From contig NZ_CP161806.1 in NCBI RefSeq assembly GCF_040801785.1, forward strand, positions 62,001 through 126,000: DNA of 64,000 nt, read 5' to 3'. The notes beneath the pieces are model-generated. The model had not been told where the DNA came from and ran no database searches. It saw only the letters and a program-made list of their open reading frames with translations. Below are positions 27,088 to 35,328 of the stretch, piece after piece (position 1 is the first letter of the stretch; every line of letters starts with the position of its first letter). A program made the translations under genes and the position numbers. The DNA is from Sulfitobacter sp. LCG007 (GTDB lineage: Bacteria > Pseudomonadota > Alphaproteobacteria > Rhodobacterales > Rhodobacteraceae).

Positions 27088-27853
27088 TGGTCACCTCCCC
27101 CGCGTGGCGGCTGCCCAGGTAGGCCTCCAGCACCTGCGGGTCCTTCTGAACGTCGCGGGTCGGCCCGTCGTAGATCAGCCGGCCGAAGTTCAGCACCACT
27201 GCCCGCTCGCAGAGGCTCCGGACGAGGCTCATGTCATGCTCCACGATCAGGATGGTGATCCCGGTCTCGGAGACCTGCACAAGGAAATCGCGCAGCGCCG
27301 CCGTCTCGGACGGGTTCAGGCCCGCGGCGGGTTCGTCCAGCATCAGCAGCTTCGGCTTCGCCGCCAGCGCGCGGACTACCTCGATCTTCTTGCGGATACC
27401 GTAGGGCAGCGTCGCGACGAATTCCCCCCGGTAGGTGTCGACGTTCATGTCGGCCAGAAGCGACTCCGCCTCGCGCCGCCATTTCGACCGCGCCCCGAGC
27501 GGAGAACTCATGGCCCCCAAACTGCCCGCCTGGCTCTGCTGGCCCAGCATGATGTTCTCGACCACCGAAAGGTGCGGCATCAGGCGGATGTTCTGGAAGC
27601 TGCGCGCCAGACCACGACCGATCCGGTTGCGCGACGGCAGGCCGGTGATGTCCTCGCCATCGAAGATCACCCGTCCGGTGTCCGGGGTGTAGACGCCCGA
27701 CATCAGATTGAAGATCGTCGTCTTGCCCGCCCCGTTCGGCCCGATCAGCGCCATCCGGGCACCGCGCGGCACGTCGAAGCTCACGTCGTCGATCACCTGC
27801 ACGGCGCCGAAGGCCTTGGACAGCCCTTCCAGTCTGAGGATCGGCGCGCTCAT
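27080..27853 (-). CDS. livG: Liv-type ABC transporter ATPase LivG
   Basis: A 257-residue ATPase. Walker A is GPNGAGKTT and Walker B LLMLDEPAAGLNPSE; the signature is the variant LPYGIRKKIEVVRAL, as is usual in LivG. FQNIRLMPHLSVVENIMLG is the Q-loop region. The ATG at 27853 overlaps the livM stop by four bases. Partner of LivF; both sit on the cytoplasmic face of LivHM. Confidence 0.9.
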   Translation of the reverse strand: MSAPILRLEGLSKAFGAVQVIDDVSFDVPRGARMALIGPNGAGKTTIFNLMSGVYTPDTGRVIFDGEDITGLPSRNRIGRGLARSFQNIRLMPHLSVVENIMLGQQSQAGSLGAMSSPLGARSKWRREAESLLADMNVDTYRGEFVATLPYGIRKKIEVVRALAAKPKLLMLDEPAAGLNPSETAALRDFLVQVSETGITILIVEHDMSLVRSLCERAVVLNFGRLIYDGPTRDVQKDPQVLEAYLGSRHAGEVTNA

Positions 27854-28773
27854 TCCGCGGCCTCCCCCAGGCGGGCAGGCGAGCGGCGCAAGCTCAGCCG
27901 TTCGACCATCGCGCGGGTGATAAGCCCCTCGGGCCGGATCGCCATGAAGCCGACCGCCAGCACGCCGAGGATCACGAAGCGCCAGCTCTCGTCGGGCCGC
28001 GCGCCGTCTGGCACACCGCCGAAAAGCGTGACCACGAACTCCTTCGCCGCGGGCAGGACCTCTCTCAGCACTTCGGGCAGCAGGGTGAAGAAGGCCGCGC
28101 CGACCAGCGGACCCCAGGCTGTCTGCGTCCCGCCCAGCAGGACGTAAAGCAGCACGTAGATCGACACCATGGCGTTGAAGCCCTGCGCCTCGATGTAGCC
28201 GAAGTTGTGAGCGTAGAAAGCGCCCGACAGTCCCGCCAGCGCGGCGCCGAAGCCGAAGGCCGCGACCTTCACGTTGCGGATCGACACGCCCATCAGGTCC
28301 GACACGTCCTCGTCGTCGTGAATCGCCCGGATCGTCAGTCCGAAACGGGTGGACATGATGTAGAAGACCAGCAGCGCGACCAGGATCGCGGCGATCATCG
28401 GCACCTGCCATTCGACATAGCCGGGCACCGACATGCCCATGGCCCCGCCAAGCGCCTCGGTGTTCAGGATCAGCCCCGCGACGACCTCTGCGAAGGCGAA
28501 GGTCGCCAGCACCAGGTAGACCCCCCGCGTTCGCAGGATCGGGAATGCCAGCGCCACGCCGACAAGGCCCGCCATCACCGCGCCTGCCAGCAGCGTCAGC
28601 GCGACCGGCAGGCCGAGGTCCGCGGACAGCCAGCCCGCGGCATAGGCGCCGACCGCCTGGAACCCCGCCCCGCCGAGGTTCAGCTGGCCGGAGGCGACGG
28701 CGAGGAAGATGCCGTAGGCGAAGATCACGTTGATCGACAGGATCGCGATGATCCCGGCAAGATAGCCGCTCAT
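27850..28773 (-). CDS. livM: Liv-type ABC transporter permease LivM
   Basis: A 307-residue inner-membrane permease with about eight hydrophobic helices. The family motif GQLNLGGAGFQAVGAYAAGW is near residues 29-48, and the coupling region TIRAIHDDEDVSDLMGV near the middle. A hydrophilic loop (PDGARPDESWR) precedes the last helix and GLITR end. The start lies one base after the livH stop. Works with LivH. Confidence 0.9.
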   Translation of the reverse strand: MSGYLAGIIAILSINVIFAYGIFLAVASGQLNLGGAGFQAVGAYAAGWLSADLGLPVALTLLAGAVMAGLVGVALAFPILRTRGVYLVLATFAFAEVVAGLILNTEALGGAMGMSVPGYVEWQVPMIAAILVALLVFYIMSTRFGLTIRAIHDDEDVSDLMGVSIRNVKVAAFGFGAALAGLSGAFYAHNFGYIEAQGFNAMVSIYVLLYVLLGGTQTAWGPLVGAAFFTLLPEVLREVLPAAKEFVVTLFGGVPDGARPDESWRFVILGVLAVGFMAIRPEGLITRAMVERLSLRRSPARLGEAAE

Positions 28774-28774
28774 G

Positions 28775-29692
28775 TCAGAGTTTTCCTTTGCCGATCGAGT
28801 GGTGGCCCAGAAGGCCGTTGGGATAGGCGATCAGCACGATCAGAAGCGCGCCCCAGACCACGACCTGCACCGTGTCCGCGCCGAAGAAGTGGACCGTCAT
28901 CATCTCGAGCAGCCCGACGCAGAGACCGCCGAGAACCGCGCCCCAGATCGACCCGAGGCCGCCGATCACCATGCCCGCGATGGCCTTGGTGCCGATGTCC
29001 TCACCCATCATCGGGGAGACCTCGCCGTAGTTCACCGCAAAAAGCGCGCCAGCCAACCCGCAGAGCATGCCGGTCAGCATGAAGACGACGGGGACGATCC
29101 GCGTTGTGTCGACGCCGAGGATATTGGCCGCGTCCGGGTTTTCCGCGATGGCGCGCAGGCCACGCCCGATGCGGGAGCGTTTCATCATCTGCACCAGCGC
29201 CAGCACGATCAGCACGGTGATCACCAGGCTCACCAGTTGCGGAATCCGGACAAGGATCCCGCCAAGGTCCAGCGTCATGTCGGCGTCCGGCCCGGGAAAG
29301 CGCCGCGCCTCCGTGCCGTAGCCGATGCGGACCAGGTTCTCCACGATCAAAAGGAAGCCGAGGGAGCTGACCAGCGGGATCGCATGTTCGGTGCTGTCGC
29401 CGTACTTGGTCTTCAGATAGCGGAAGGTGAACCGCTCCACGATCAGCGACACCGCGATCGCGGCGAGTATCCCGATCGCCAGCGACAGCGCCCAGGGCAG
29501 CGGGCCGGAGATGCCGAAGGGGATGCCCCAGTAGCTCAGCGCCCAGCCCACCATGCCGGCCAGCATGAAAAGCGTGGGGATCGTGAAGTTCAGGAAGTTC
29601 AGGATGCCGATGGTCAGCGTGAAGGCCACGGCGACGGTCACGTAGACGCTGCCCAGCATGATCGAATTCACCAGCTGCTGAAGGAGAAGCAT
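28775..29692 (-). CDS. livH: Liv-type ABC transporter permease LivH
   Basis: A 305-residue inner-membrane permease. It starts MLLLQQLVNSIMLGSVYV, the typical LivH opening, and has the coupling segment GRGLRAIAENPDAANILGVD and the loop KAIAGMVIGGLGSIWGAVLGG. ATG at 29692 is chosen because the family alignment begins there; longer starts run into the promoter. First gene of the liv operon, divergent from the flavin monooxygenase operon. The shared region carries two TGTGTACAAA-type sites and a TTTGTCCA site. Confidence 0.9.
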   Translation of the reverse strand: MLLLQQLVNSIMLGSVYVTVAVAFTLTIGILNFLNFTIPTLFMLAGMVGWALSYWGIPFGISGPLPWALSLAIGILAAIAVSLIVERFTFRYLKTKYGDSTEHAIPLVSSLGFLLIVENLVRIGYGTEARRFPGPDADMTLDLGGILVRIPQLVSLVITVLIVLALVQMMKRSRIGRGLRAIAENPDAANILGVDTTRIVPVVFMLTGMLCGLAGALFAVNYGEVSPMMGEDIGTKAIAGMVIGGLGSIWGAVLGGLCVGLLEMMTVHFFGADTVQVVVWGALLIVLIAYPNGLLGHHSIGKGKL

Positions 29693-29710
29693 CAGATCCG
29701 CCCTGCCGCG

Positions 29711-29919
29711 TTGTGTACAAACTTGTGCGGCTGAAAACGGAAAACGCCTGCCGGTTTGCCGATCCACGCAAAGTGATTCAGAGCGTCTCGGCACAGCTTT
29801 TCATTCGAGAACCGCCTGGAAGCGATTGTTTTCGTTGGCATAGTTTTTACTCAATCCCCGTTTTTTGGCTTGATGTTTGGGAAAACCCCTTGTTGATTTG
29901 TCCAAACCTTTTGTACACA
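29711..29919. promoter_or_regulatory. Regulatory region between livH and the monooxygenase operon
   Basis: The AT-rich divergent region holds TTGTGTACAAA (29711-29721) and its reversed counterpart TTTGTACACA (29910-29919), about 190 bases apart, plus TTTGTCCA (29897-29904). The first two fit the TTGT-N2-ACAA form bound by FadR/FCD-type GntR proteins; the gene at 32866 in the same operon is a candidate binder. TTTGTCCA recurs upstream of 21860 and twice in the 36109-36285 region. Confidence 0.5.
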
Positions 29920-29971
29920 TTGAGAAGGTCGTTTCGACCTGTCAAGCGCGGATAAGGAGGCAAGGCCGGGA

Positions 29972-31177
29972 ATGAATGTGAAATCCGAGCAAGTGCTCAT
30001 TGTGGGTGCGGGCCCTGTCGGACTGGTGGCCGCGGCCAGCCTGGCCGACGCCGGAATCCCCGTGACCATCCTGGAGCGGAGCGATGAACTTCCGCAGGAT
30101 CTCCGGGCCTCCACCTTCCATCCGCCGACGCTGGACATGCTCGACCGGTTCGGCGTTTCCGAGAAGCTCGTCGCCCGGGGGCTGGTCTGTCCGAACTGGC
30201 AGTTCCGCGACCGCAGCGAGGGGATCATCGCGCATTTCGACCTCTCGCTGCTGAAGGACGAAACCAACCATCCCTACCGGCTTCAGTGCGAACAGTGGAA
30301 GCTGACAGAAGCGATGCGCGCCCGTTTCGAGGAAAGCGGCGGAGTCGAGCTGATCTACGGCGTCACCGCGCAAAGCGTCACGCAGGACGACGACGGGGTC
30401 ACGCTGAGCTACCTCGATGCCGACGGGACCGAAGAGCAGATCACCGGGCGCTACCTGATCGCCTGCGACGGCGCGCATTCCGCGATGCGCAAGTCGCTCG
30501 ACATCGAATTCGAGGGACTCACCATCCCCGAGATCTTCCTGTCGATGTCCACGGAGTTCGACTTCGCCGAAGCGATTCCCGACCTCGCCCCGATCGCCTA
30601 CCTTACCGACCCGGAGGAATGGGCCGTGCTGCTGCGCACGCCCTCTCTCTGGCGCGTGCTGCTGCCGACCGACCCGGGCATGTCGGAAGATGAGATCAAG
30701 GCCCCCGCCCTGATGGAGAAGCGGCTCCAGAAGCTCTGTGCCAACGACAAGGGCTACGACATCGTCCACGCCACCGCCTACCGGGTGCACCAGCGCGTCG
30801 CGAAGGAATACGTCAAGGGCCGGGTCTTCCTGGCCGGGGACAGCGCGCACCTGAACAACCCGCTCGGCGGGATGGGCATGAACGGCGGCATCCACGATGC
30901 CATCAACCTGGTCGAAAAGCTGGTCCCGGTCTGGCGCGGCGAAGCCTCCGCCGACACGCTTGGCCGCTACGAGCGTCAGCGCCGCCAGGTCTGCATCGCC
31001 ACGGTGCAGGAACAGTCGATGCGCAATCGCAAGATGATGGCCGAAAACGACCCCGCCGCGCGGGAAGCCTATCACCAGGAACTGCGCGCCATCGCCGCCG
31101 ATCCCGTCCGCCACAAGGACTACCTGATGCGATCGTCCATGCTCCAGTCCCTCAAGGACCTGGAAAACGTCGCCTGA
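29972..31177 (+). CDS. FAD-dependent aromatic/heteroaromatic monooxygenase
   Basis: A 401-residue group A flavoprotein hydroxylase (PHBH fold). The FAD motif VGAGPVGLVAAASLADAG is at residues 10-27, the second FAD and NADPH motif GRYLIACDGAHSAMRK in the middle, and GDSAHLNNPLGGMGMNGGIH near residue 290. It uses NAD(P)H and O2 to hydroxylate or open a ring substrate. First gene of an operon with an isomerase-superfamily protein, a deacetylase and a GntR regulator. The length is nearer to small pyridine monooxygenases (MHPC oxygenase, NicC) than to the 500-600-residue phenol enzymes. Substrate unknown. Confidence 0.8.
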   Translation: MNVKSEQVLIVGAGPVGLVAAASLADAGIPVTILERSDELPQDLRASTFHPPTLDMLDRFGVSEKLVARGLVCPNWQFRDRSEGIIAHFDLSLLKDETNHPYRLQCEQWKLTEAMRARFEESGGVELIYGVTAQSVTQDDDGVTLSYLDADGTEEQITGRYLIACDGAHSAMRKSLDIEFEGLTIPEIFLSMSTEFDFAEAIPDLAPIAYLTDPEEWAVLLRTPSLWRVLLPTDPGMSEDEIKAPALMEKRLQKLCANDKGYDIVHATAYRVHQRVAKEYVKGRVFLAGDSAHLNNPLGGMGMNGGIHDAINLVEKLVPVWRGEASADTLGRYERQRRQVCIATVQEQSMRNRKMMAENDPAAREAYHQELRAIAADPVRHKDYLMRSSMLQSLKDLENVA

Positions 31178-31201
31178 GCCCATTTCCGAAGGAACACCGA
31201 C

Positions 31202-31948
31202 ATGACCGACACGCTTGGCTACCGCATGAAATTCGGCGTCATCGCGCCGTCCACCAACACCTCCGTCCAGCCCGAGTTCGACGACATGCGTCCGGCCGGC
31301 GTGACGAACCACTTCTCCCGCATCCTGATCCCGGACATGCCGGTCAACTCGGACGAGGATTTCAACAACCTCGTCATGGGCATCCGCGCCGCCACGATGG
31401 ACGCCATCGACGCGGTCAAGACCTGCTCTCCCGGCGCGATGGTCATGGGCATGTCGGCAGAGACCTTCTGGGACGGCAAGGAACGCGCCGACAAGCTGCA
31501 GGCCGAGATCGTGGAACGTGCGGGAATGCCTGTCGCCATGGGCTCCGACGCCTGCATGAACGCGCTCAAGTGCTTCGGCGACATCAAGAAGATCGCCGTC
31601 ATCACGCCCTACATGCCGGTCGGCGACAAGCAGGTGGAACGCTACTTCACCGACTGCGGCTTCGAGGTTGTCCAGGTGAAGGGCCTCAAAAGCAAGAGCC
31701 CCATGCTGATCGCGCATGAGACCGAACAGACCCTTCGTGACGCGATCATCGAGGTGAACGACCCCTCGGTCGAGGCGATCATCCAGGCCGGCACCAACCT
31801 CGCCTGCGCGCGGGTCGCCATGATGGCCGAATTCTGGCTCGACAAGCCCGTACTCGCGATCAACACGGCGACCTACTGGCACGCCCTGCGGATGAACGGC
31901 ATTCAGGACAAGGTGCAGGGCTTCGGTACGCTCCTGTCGCATTACTGA
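31202..31948 (+). CDS. Asp/Glu racemase-superfamily protein (maleate isomerase/arylmalonate decarboxylase-like) without the usual cysteines
   Basis: A 248-residue protein whose GVIAPSTNTSVQPEFDDM opening is the phosphate/carboxylate-binding start of the maleate isomerase and arylmalonate decarboxylase group. In those enzymes catalytic cysteines sit in two matched motifs. Here the first motif reads MVMGMSAETFWDG and the second AIIQAGTNLACARV, so glycine seems to stand at both places; the cysteines present are displaced. It may therefore do cofactor-free decarboxylation or isomerisation differently, or bind only. It follows the monooxygenase by 24 bases, so a ring-cleavage product is a likely substrate (inference). 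Confidence 0.7.
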   Translation: MTDTLGYRMKFGVIAPSTNTSVQPEFDDMRPAGVTNHFSRILIPDMPVNSDEDFNNLVMGIRAATMDAIDAVKTCSPGAMVMGMSAETFWDGKERADKLQAEIVERAGMPVAMGSDACMNALKCFGDIKKIAVITPYMPVGDKQVERYFTDCGFEVVQVKGLKSKSPMLIAHETEQTLRDAIIEVNDPSVEAIIQAGTNLACARVAMMAEFWLDKPVLAINTATYWHALRMNGIQDKVQGFGTLLSHY

Positions 31949-31957
31949 GCCGGGGCG

Positions 31958-32869
31958 ATGGAATACGATTTCGTCCCCCTGCCGCACCGCAACCCGCTGA
32001 AATGGCCTGACGGCAAGCGGCTTGCCGTCATCCTTACGATCAACATGGAGTACTGGGACAAGACCCAGGACAGTGATAAGCCCTACTACCCCGGCGGCCC
32101 CGGCATCGTCGGCGGGTCGCTGGCCGGAAACGTATACGACAACCCCAACTTCACCTGGCGCGAATACGGTCAGCGCGTCGGGGTCTGGCGCATGCTGGAC
32201 ATCTTCGATGCCGAGGGTGTGCAGGCCTCCTGCACGATGAACGCCAAGATGGCGCTCGAGCGCCGGGCCGTGATCGACGCCGCCAGGGAACGCGGCTGGG
32301 AGATCGTGCCGCACAACTATGTGCAGGACGAATTGCTGACCGACTACATGTTCGACGAGGCGAAGGAACGCGACGTGATCCGCCGCACCCTCGACGTCTA
32401 CGAACAGGCCGTCGGAAAGCCCGCGAAGGGGTGGCTGTCGTCCTCGCTGCGCTCCACCCTCAACACCGTCGACATCCTGGCGGAGGAAGGGCTCTACTTC
32501 ATCACCGACCTGCTGAACGACGACCAGCCCTACATGGTCAGGACGCGCTCGGGCAAGCCGATGGTGTCGGTCTCCTACACGTCGGAGGTCAACGACTTCT
32601 CCTTCCTGCGGCAGGGTCTGACGGTGGATACCGGGTTCGCCATGTTCAAGGAACAGTTCGACTGGCTCTACGCGGAAAGCGCGACGAGCGGGCGGTTCAT
32701 GAACATCGGCCTGCATCCGCATGTGATCGGCCAGCCGTTCCGGATCCGGGCGCTGCGCGACTTCATCCGGTACGCGAAGGGCTTTGACGGGGTATGGTTC
32801 GCCAATCGCGAGGAGATTGCAGATTGGTACCTGAAAACACACGCCTCCCACATACCGCCCAAGACATGA
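31958..32869 (+). CDS. Polysaccharide deacetylase/PuuE-like amidohydrolase
   Basis: A 303-residue NodB-fold metal hydrolase of the PuuE (allantoinase-like) cytoplasmic group: no signal peptide, and the long N-terminal KRLAVILTINMEYWD typical of this branch. VPHNYVQDELL carries a family histidine, and NIGLHPHVIGQPFR near the end gives further ligand histidines. In this operon it probably hydrolyses a C-N bond of a ring-opened nitrogen compound rather than chitin (inference). The start lies nine bases after the previous stop; its stop overlaps the gntR start by four bases. Confidence 0.75.
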   Translation: MEYDFVPLPHRNPLKWPDGKRLAVILTINMEYWDKTQDSDKPYYPGGPGIVGGSLAGNVYDNPNFTWREYGQRVGVWRMLDIFDAEGVQASCTMNAKMALERRAVIDAARERGWEIVPHNYVQDELLTDYMFDEAKERDVIRRTLDVYEQAVGKPAKGWLSSSLRSTLNTVDILAEEGLYFITDLLNDDQPYMVRTRSGKPMVSVSYTSEVNDFSFLRQGLTVDTGFAMFKEQFDWLYAESATSGRFMNIGLHPHVIGQPFRIRALRDFIRYAKGFDGVWFANREEIADWYLKTHASHIPPKT

Positions 32870-33588
32870 CGCCGGACGACCTCTCGCCCATCGCCGACGA
32901 ACTGGGCGACAGCCTTTCGCTCGACGGGATCGACCGTCCGGCGGACCGCGCCTACACCGGCATCCGCCGGGCGATCCTGTCCGGCGTGCTCAAGGGCGGC
33001 GCGCATCTCGGAGAGGTCGCGCTTGCCCGCATGACCGGCACCAGCCGCACTCCGGTGCGGGAGGCGCTGCGTCGGCTTGTCGGCGAAGGGCTGGCCCGGG
33101 ACGAAGGGCGGTCGCGTTTCGTGGCGGAGTTCCCCTACGAGGAGGTCGCGGTGATCTTCGACATCCGCGCCCGGCTCGAAGGCTATGCCGCCCGTCTTGC
33201 CGCCGAACGGATCACCGCCGCCGAGCTCGACGAACTCGCCCGCCTGGTGGCAGAGATCGACAACCTCGCGGATCCCGACGGCACCTCCACGCGGATCCAG
33301 GACTTCGCACGGCTCAACACCGCTTTCCACGCGCAGGTTCTGGCCGCCACCCGCTCGCCCCAGATGCAAAGCCTCTCCGCGCAGGCGACCGCGATTCCGC
33401 TGGAACTCATCAAGCAGTTCGTCTGGTCGCAGCCCGTGAACATCCAGCGCTCCAACCGGCAGCACCGCGACATTCTCGACGCGCTGACGGCGCGCAACGG
33501 CAACTGGGCCGAAAACATCATGTCCGCGCATATCCTGTCGACCAAGCCGGTCCGACCCGCCGACGATCGCCCCGGCGAGACCCCGTGA
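32866..33588 (+). CDS. GntR-family regulator, FCD subfamily
   Basis: A 240-residue regulator. The winged helix (ADRAYTGIRRAILSG and SRTPVREALRRLVGEG) spans about residues 24-90, followed by an FCD effector domain (FDIRARLEGYAARLAA, LNTAFHAQVLAATRS). ATG at 32866 is preferred because it overlaps the preceding stop as ATGA. It sits inside the monooxygenase operon and probably senses a pathway carboxylate; its own sites may be the TTGTGTACAA elements near 29711 and 29910 (inference). Confidence 0.85.
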   Translation: MTPDDLSPIADELGDSLSLDGIDRPADRAYTGIRRAILSGVLKGGAHLGEVALARMTGTSRTPVREALRRLVGEGLARDEGRSRFVAEFPYEEVAVIFDIRARLEGYAARLAAERITAAELDELARLVAEIDNLADPDGTSTRIQDFARLNTAFHAQVLAATRSPQMQSLSAQATAIPLELIKQFVWSQPVNIQRSNRQHRDILDALTARNGNWAENIMSAHILSTKPVRPADDRPGETP

Positions 33589-33619
33589 CCCCGATCCGCA
33601 CCAATCCGAAAGCCCCCGC

Positions 33620-34435
33620 ATGACCCACGCTTCCCTCAAAGACCGCGTCGTCCTCGTCACCGGCGCGTCGCGCGGGCTGGGGCGCGAGATGGCGCTGGAA
33701 CTGGCAGGCGCCGGCGCCCGGCTTGTCCTGACCGGCAGCGCCATGACCGACGCCCTGCGCGCGGTCGAGGCGCAGATCGACCCCGACCGCGTCCTTGCGA
33801 TCGCCGCCGACGTCGCGGACCCCGCTGCCGCCGCGAAGGCCGTCGCGCAGGCGGAAGAGAGGTTCGGCCGCATCGACGTGCTCATCAACAACGCCGGCCG
33901 CGGGATGCGACTGGTCAGCGAAAGCTTCAACACGGTCCCCACGAAGTTCTGGGAAACCGCGCCCGACGCCTGGGCCGCCATCATCGCGGCCAACGTCAAC
34001 GGCGCCTTCCACATGGCCCGCGCGGTGACGCCCGGCATGATCGCCCGCGGATTCGGCAAGATCATCAACGTCTCGACCTCCGTCCCGACGATGATCCGGC
34101 GCGGCTACGCGCCATATGGTCCATCGAAGGCCGCGCTCGAGGCGGCCTCCCGGGTCTGGGCGCAGGACCTCGCCGATACCGGCGTCGACGTGAACATCTA
34201 TCTGCCCGGCGGGGCCGCGGATACCGACCTCCTGCCCCCCGGACCGGCGAAGAAGGGCGCGGACGGCAACCTGCTGCCCGCCGACGTGATGCGCCGCGGC
34301 GTGCTTTGGCTCTGCTCCGACCTCTCGAACGGCGTGACCGGCGGGCGCTTCATCGCGCGCTACTGGGGCGACACCGACGATGCCACCGCGAATGCCGAAG
34401 CGGCGCGCGACGATGCCGTGCTCTGGCCGGTGTGA
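33620..34435 (+). CDS. Short-chain dehydrogenase/reductase
   Basis: A 271-residue classical SDR. The cofactor motif TGASRGLGRE is at about residues 14-23, the structural NNAG motif at about 90, the catalytic serine in NVSTSVPT and the active-site YGPSK near residue 167. The third helix pattern SKAALEAASRVWAQDLADTG is standard. It should oxidise or reduce an alcohol/ketone with NAD(P). It lies 31 bases after gntR and seven before the metallo-hydrolase, so the three are probably one transcript. Substrate not predictable. Confidence 0.85.
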   Translation: MTHASLKDRVVLVTGASRGLGREMALELAGAGARLVLTGSAMTDALRAVEAQIDPDRVLAIAADVADPAAAAKAVAQAEERFGRIDVLINNAGRGMRLVSESFNTVPTKFWETAPDAWAAIIAANVNGAFHMARAVTPGMIARGFGKIINVSTSVPTMIRRGYAPYGPSKAALEAASRVWAQDLADTGVDVNIYLPGGAADTDLLPPGPAKKGADGNLLPADVMRRGVLWLCSDLSNGVTGGRFIARYWGDTDDATANAEAARDDAVLWPV

Positions 34436-34442
34436 GGGTCGC

Positions 34443-35318
34443 ATGCTTTGCTTCGGACAGACCCGCATCGACAAGATCACCGACCTCGACCCCTTCGTCC
34501 TGCCGGCCTCCCTGCTGCTGCCGGGCCGCGACCTGTCCGAGCTGGCGCATGAGGCCGCGCTGCTGGCCCCCGACCATGTCGACTTCACCGCCGGCACGTT
34601 GCTGATCAGCCTGCATTCCTTCCTGCTGCGCACGGACACCCTGACGATCCTAGTCGATACCTGCGTCGGCGAATGCAAGCCCCGCCCCCGCCGCGCCGAC
34701 TGGGACAACCGGCAGGCCACCGGCTACCTCCGCCGCCTCGCCGGCGTCGGTGTGAAACCCGAGGAGGTGGACGTCGTCCTCTGTACCCATCTTCACGCCG
34801 ATCACGTCGGCTGGAACACGCGGCTGAAGGACGGCAGATGGGTGCCCACCTTCCCGAACGCCCGCTACATCATGGGTCAGGACGAGCTCGCCCACTGGCA
34901 GGCAGAGGAAGCCGCCAGTCCCGGCGCGCACAACCATGGCGCCTACACCGACAGCGTCCTGCCGGTGATCGAGGCCGGGCTGGCCGAACCCGTGGCAGAC
35001 GGGTTTGCGCTGTCCAAAGGGCTCAGGATCATCCCGCTCCGGGGCCATTCTCCCGGCCAGGTCGGGCTGGAGCTCGAGAGCGAAGGAGAGGGCAACGCAG
35101 TCTTCTGCGGCGACGCGATCCACAGCCCGGTGCAGGTCTTCCGCCCGGACTGGAGCAGCGGCTTCTGTCACGATCCCGCGCAGGCCGCCGCCACCCGCCG
35201 GACCCTGCTCGACCGCGCGGCGGACCAGAACCTGCTGCTTCTCCCCGCGCACACGCGCAAGGCTTTCGGCTTCCGCGTGCGCAGGGAAGGCGCCGGCTAC
35301 CGGCCGGACATGGTCTAG
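34443..35318 (+). CDS. Metallo-beta-lactamase-fold hydrolase
   Basis: A 291-residue MBL-fold enzyme. The metal motif THLHADHVGW (HxHxDH) lies near residue 117-122, with further ligands in LRGHSPGQ, CGDAIHSP and PAHTRK. It has no signal peptide and resembles lactonases such as 4-pyridoxolactonase and N-acylhomoserine lactonases in this class. It would fit hydrolysis of a lactone formed by the SDR just upstream (inference). Last gene of the operon that starts at 29972; its stop is ten bases from the convergent gntR stop. Confidence 0.75.
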   Translation: MLCFGQTRIDKITDLDPFVLPASLLLPGRDLSELAHEAALLAPDHVDFTAGTLLISLHSFLLRTDTLTILVDTCVGECKPRPRRADWDNRQATGYLRRLAGVGVKPEEVDVVLCTHLHADHVGWNTRLKDGRWVPTFPNARYIMGQDELAHWQAEEAASPGAHNHGAYTDSVLPVIEAGLAEPVADGFALSKGLRIIPLRGHSPGQVGLELESEGEGNAVFCGDAIHSPVQVFRPDWSSGFCHDPAQAAATRRTLLDRAADQNLLLLPAHTRKAFGFRVRREGAGYRPDMV

Positions 35319-35328
35319 GATGGTCCGC

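Noticed and set aside
29942-32851. A very long open frame on the minus strand opposite three genes
   Set aside because: It is antisense to the monooxygenase, isomerase-superfamily and deacetylase genes, which all have recognisable motifs; its own translation is rich in Arg, His, Val and Asp with no domain.
29972-35318. Vitamin B6 degradation cluster
   Set aside because: The monooxygenase, SDR and MBL-fold genes fit in type, but the decarboxylase, pyridoxal dehydrogenase and ring-product hydrolase are not in this operon, so the name would be a guess.
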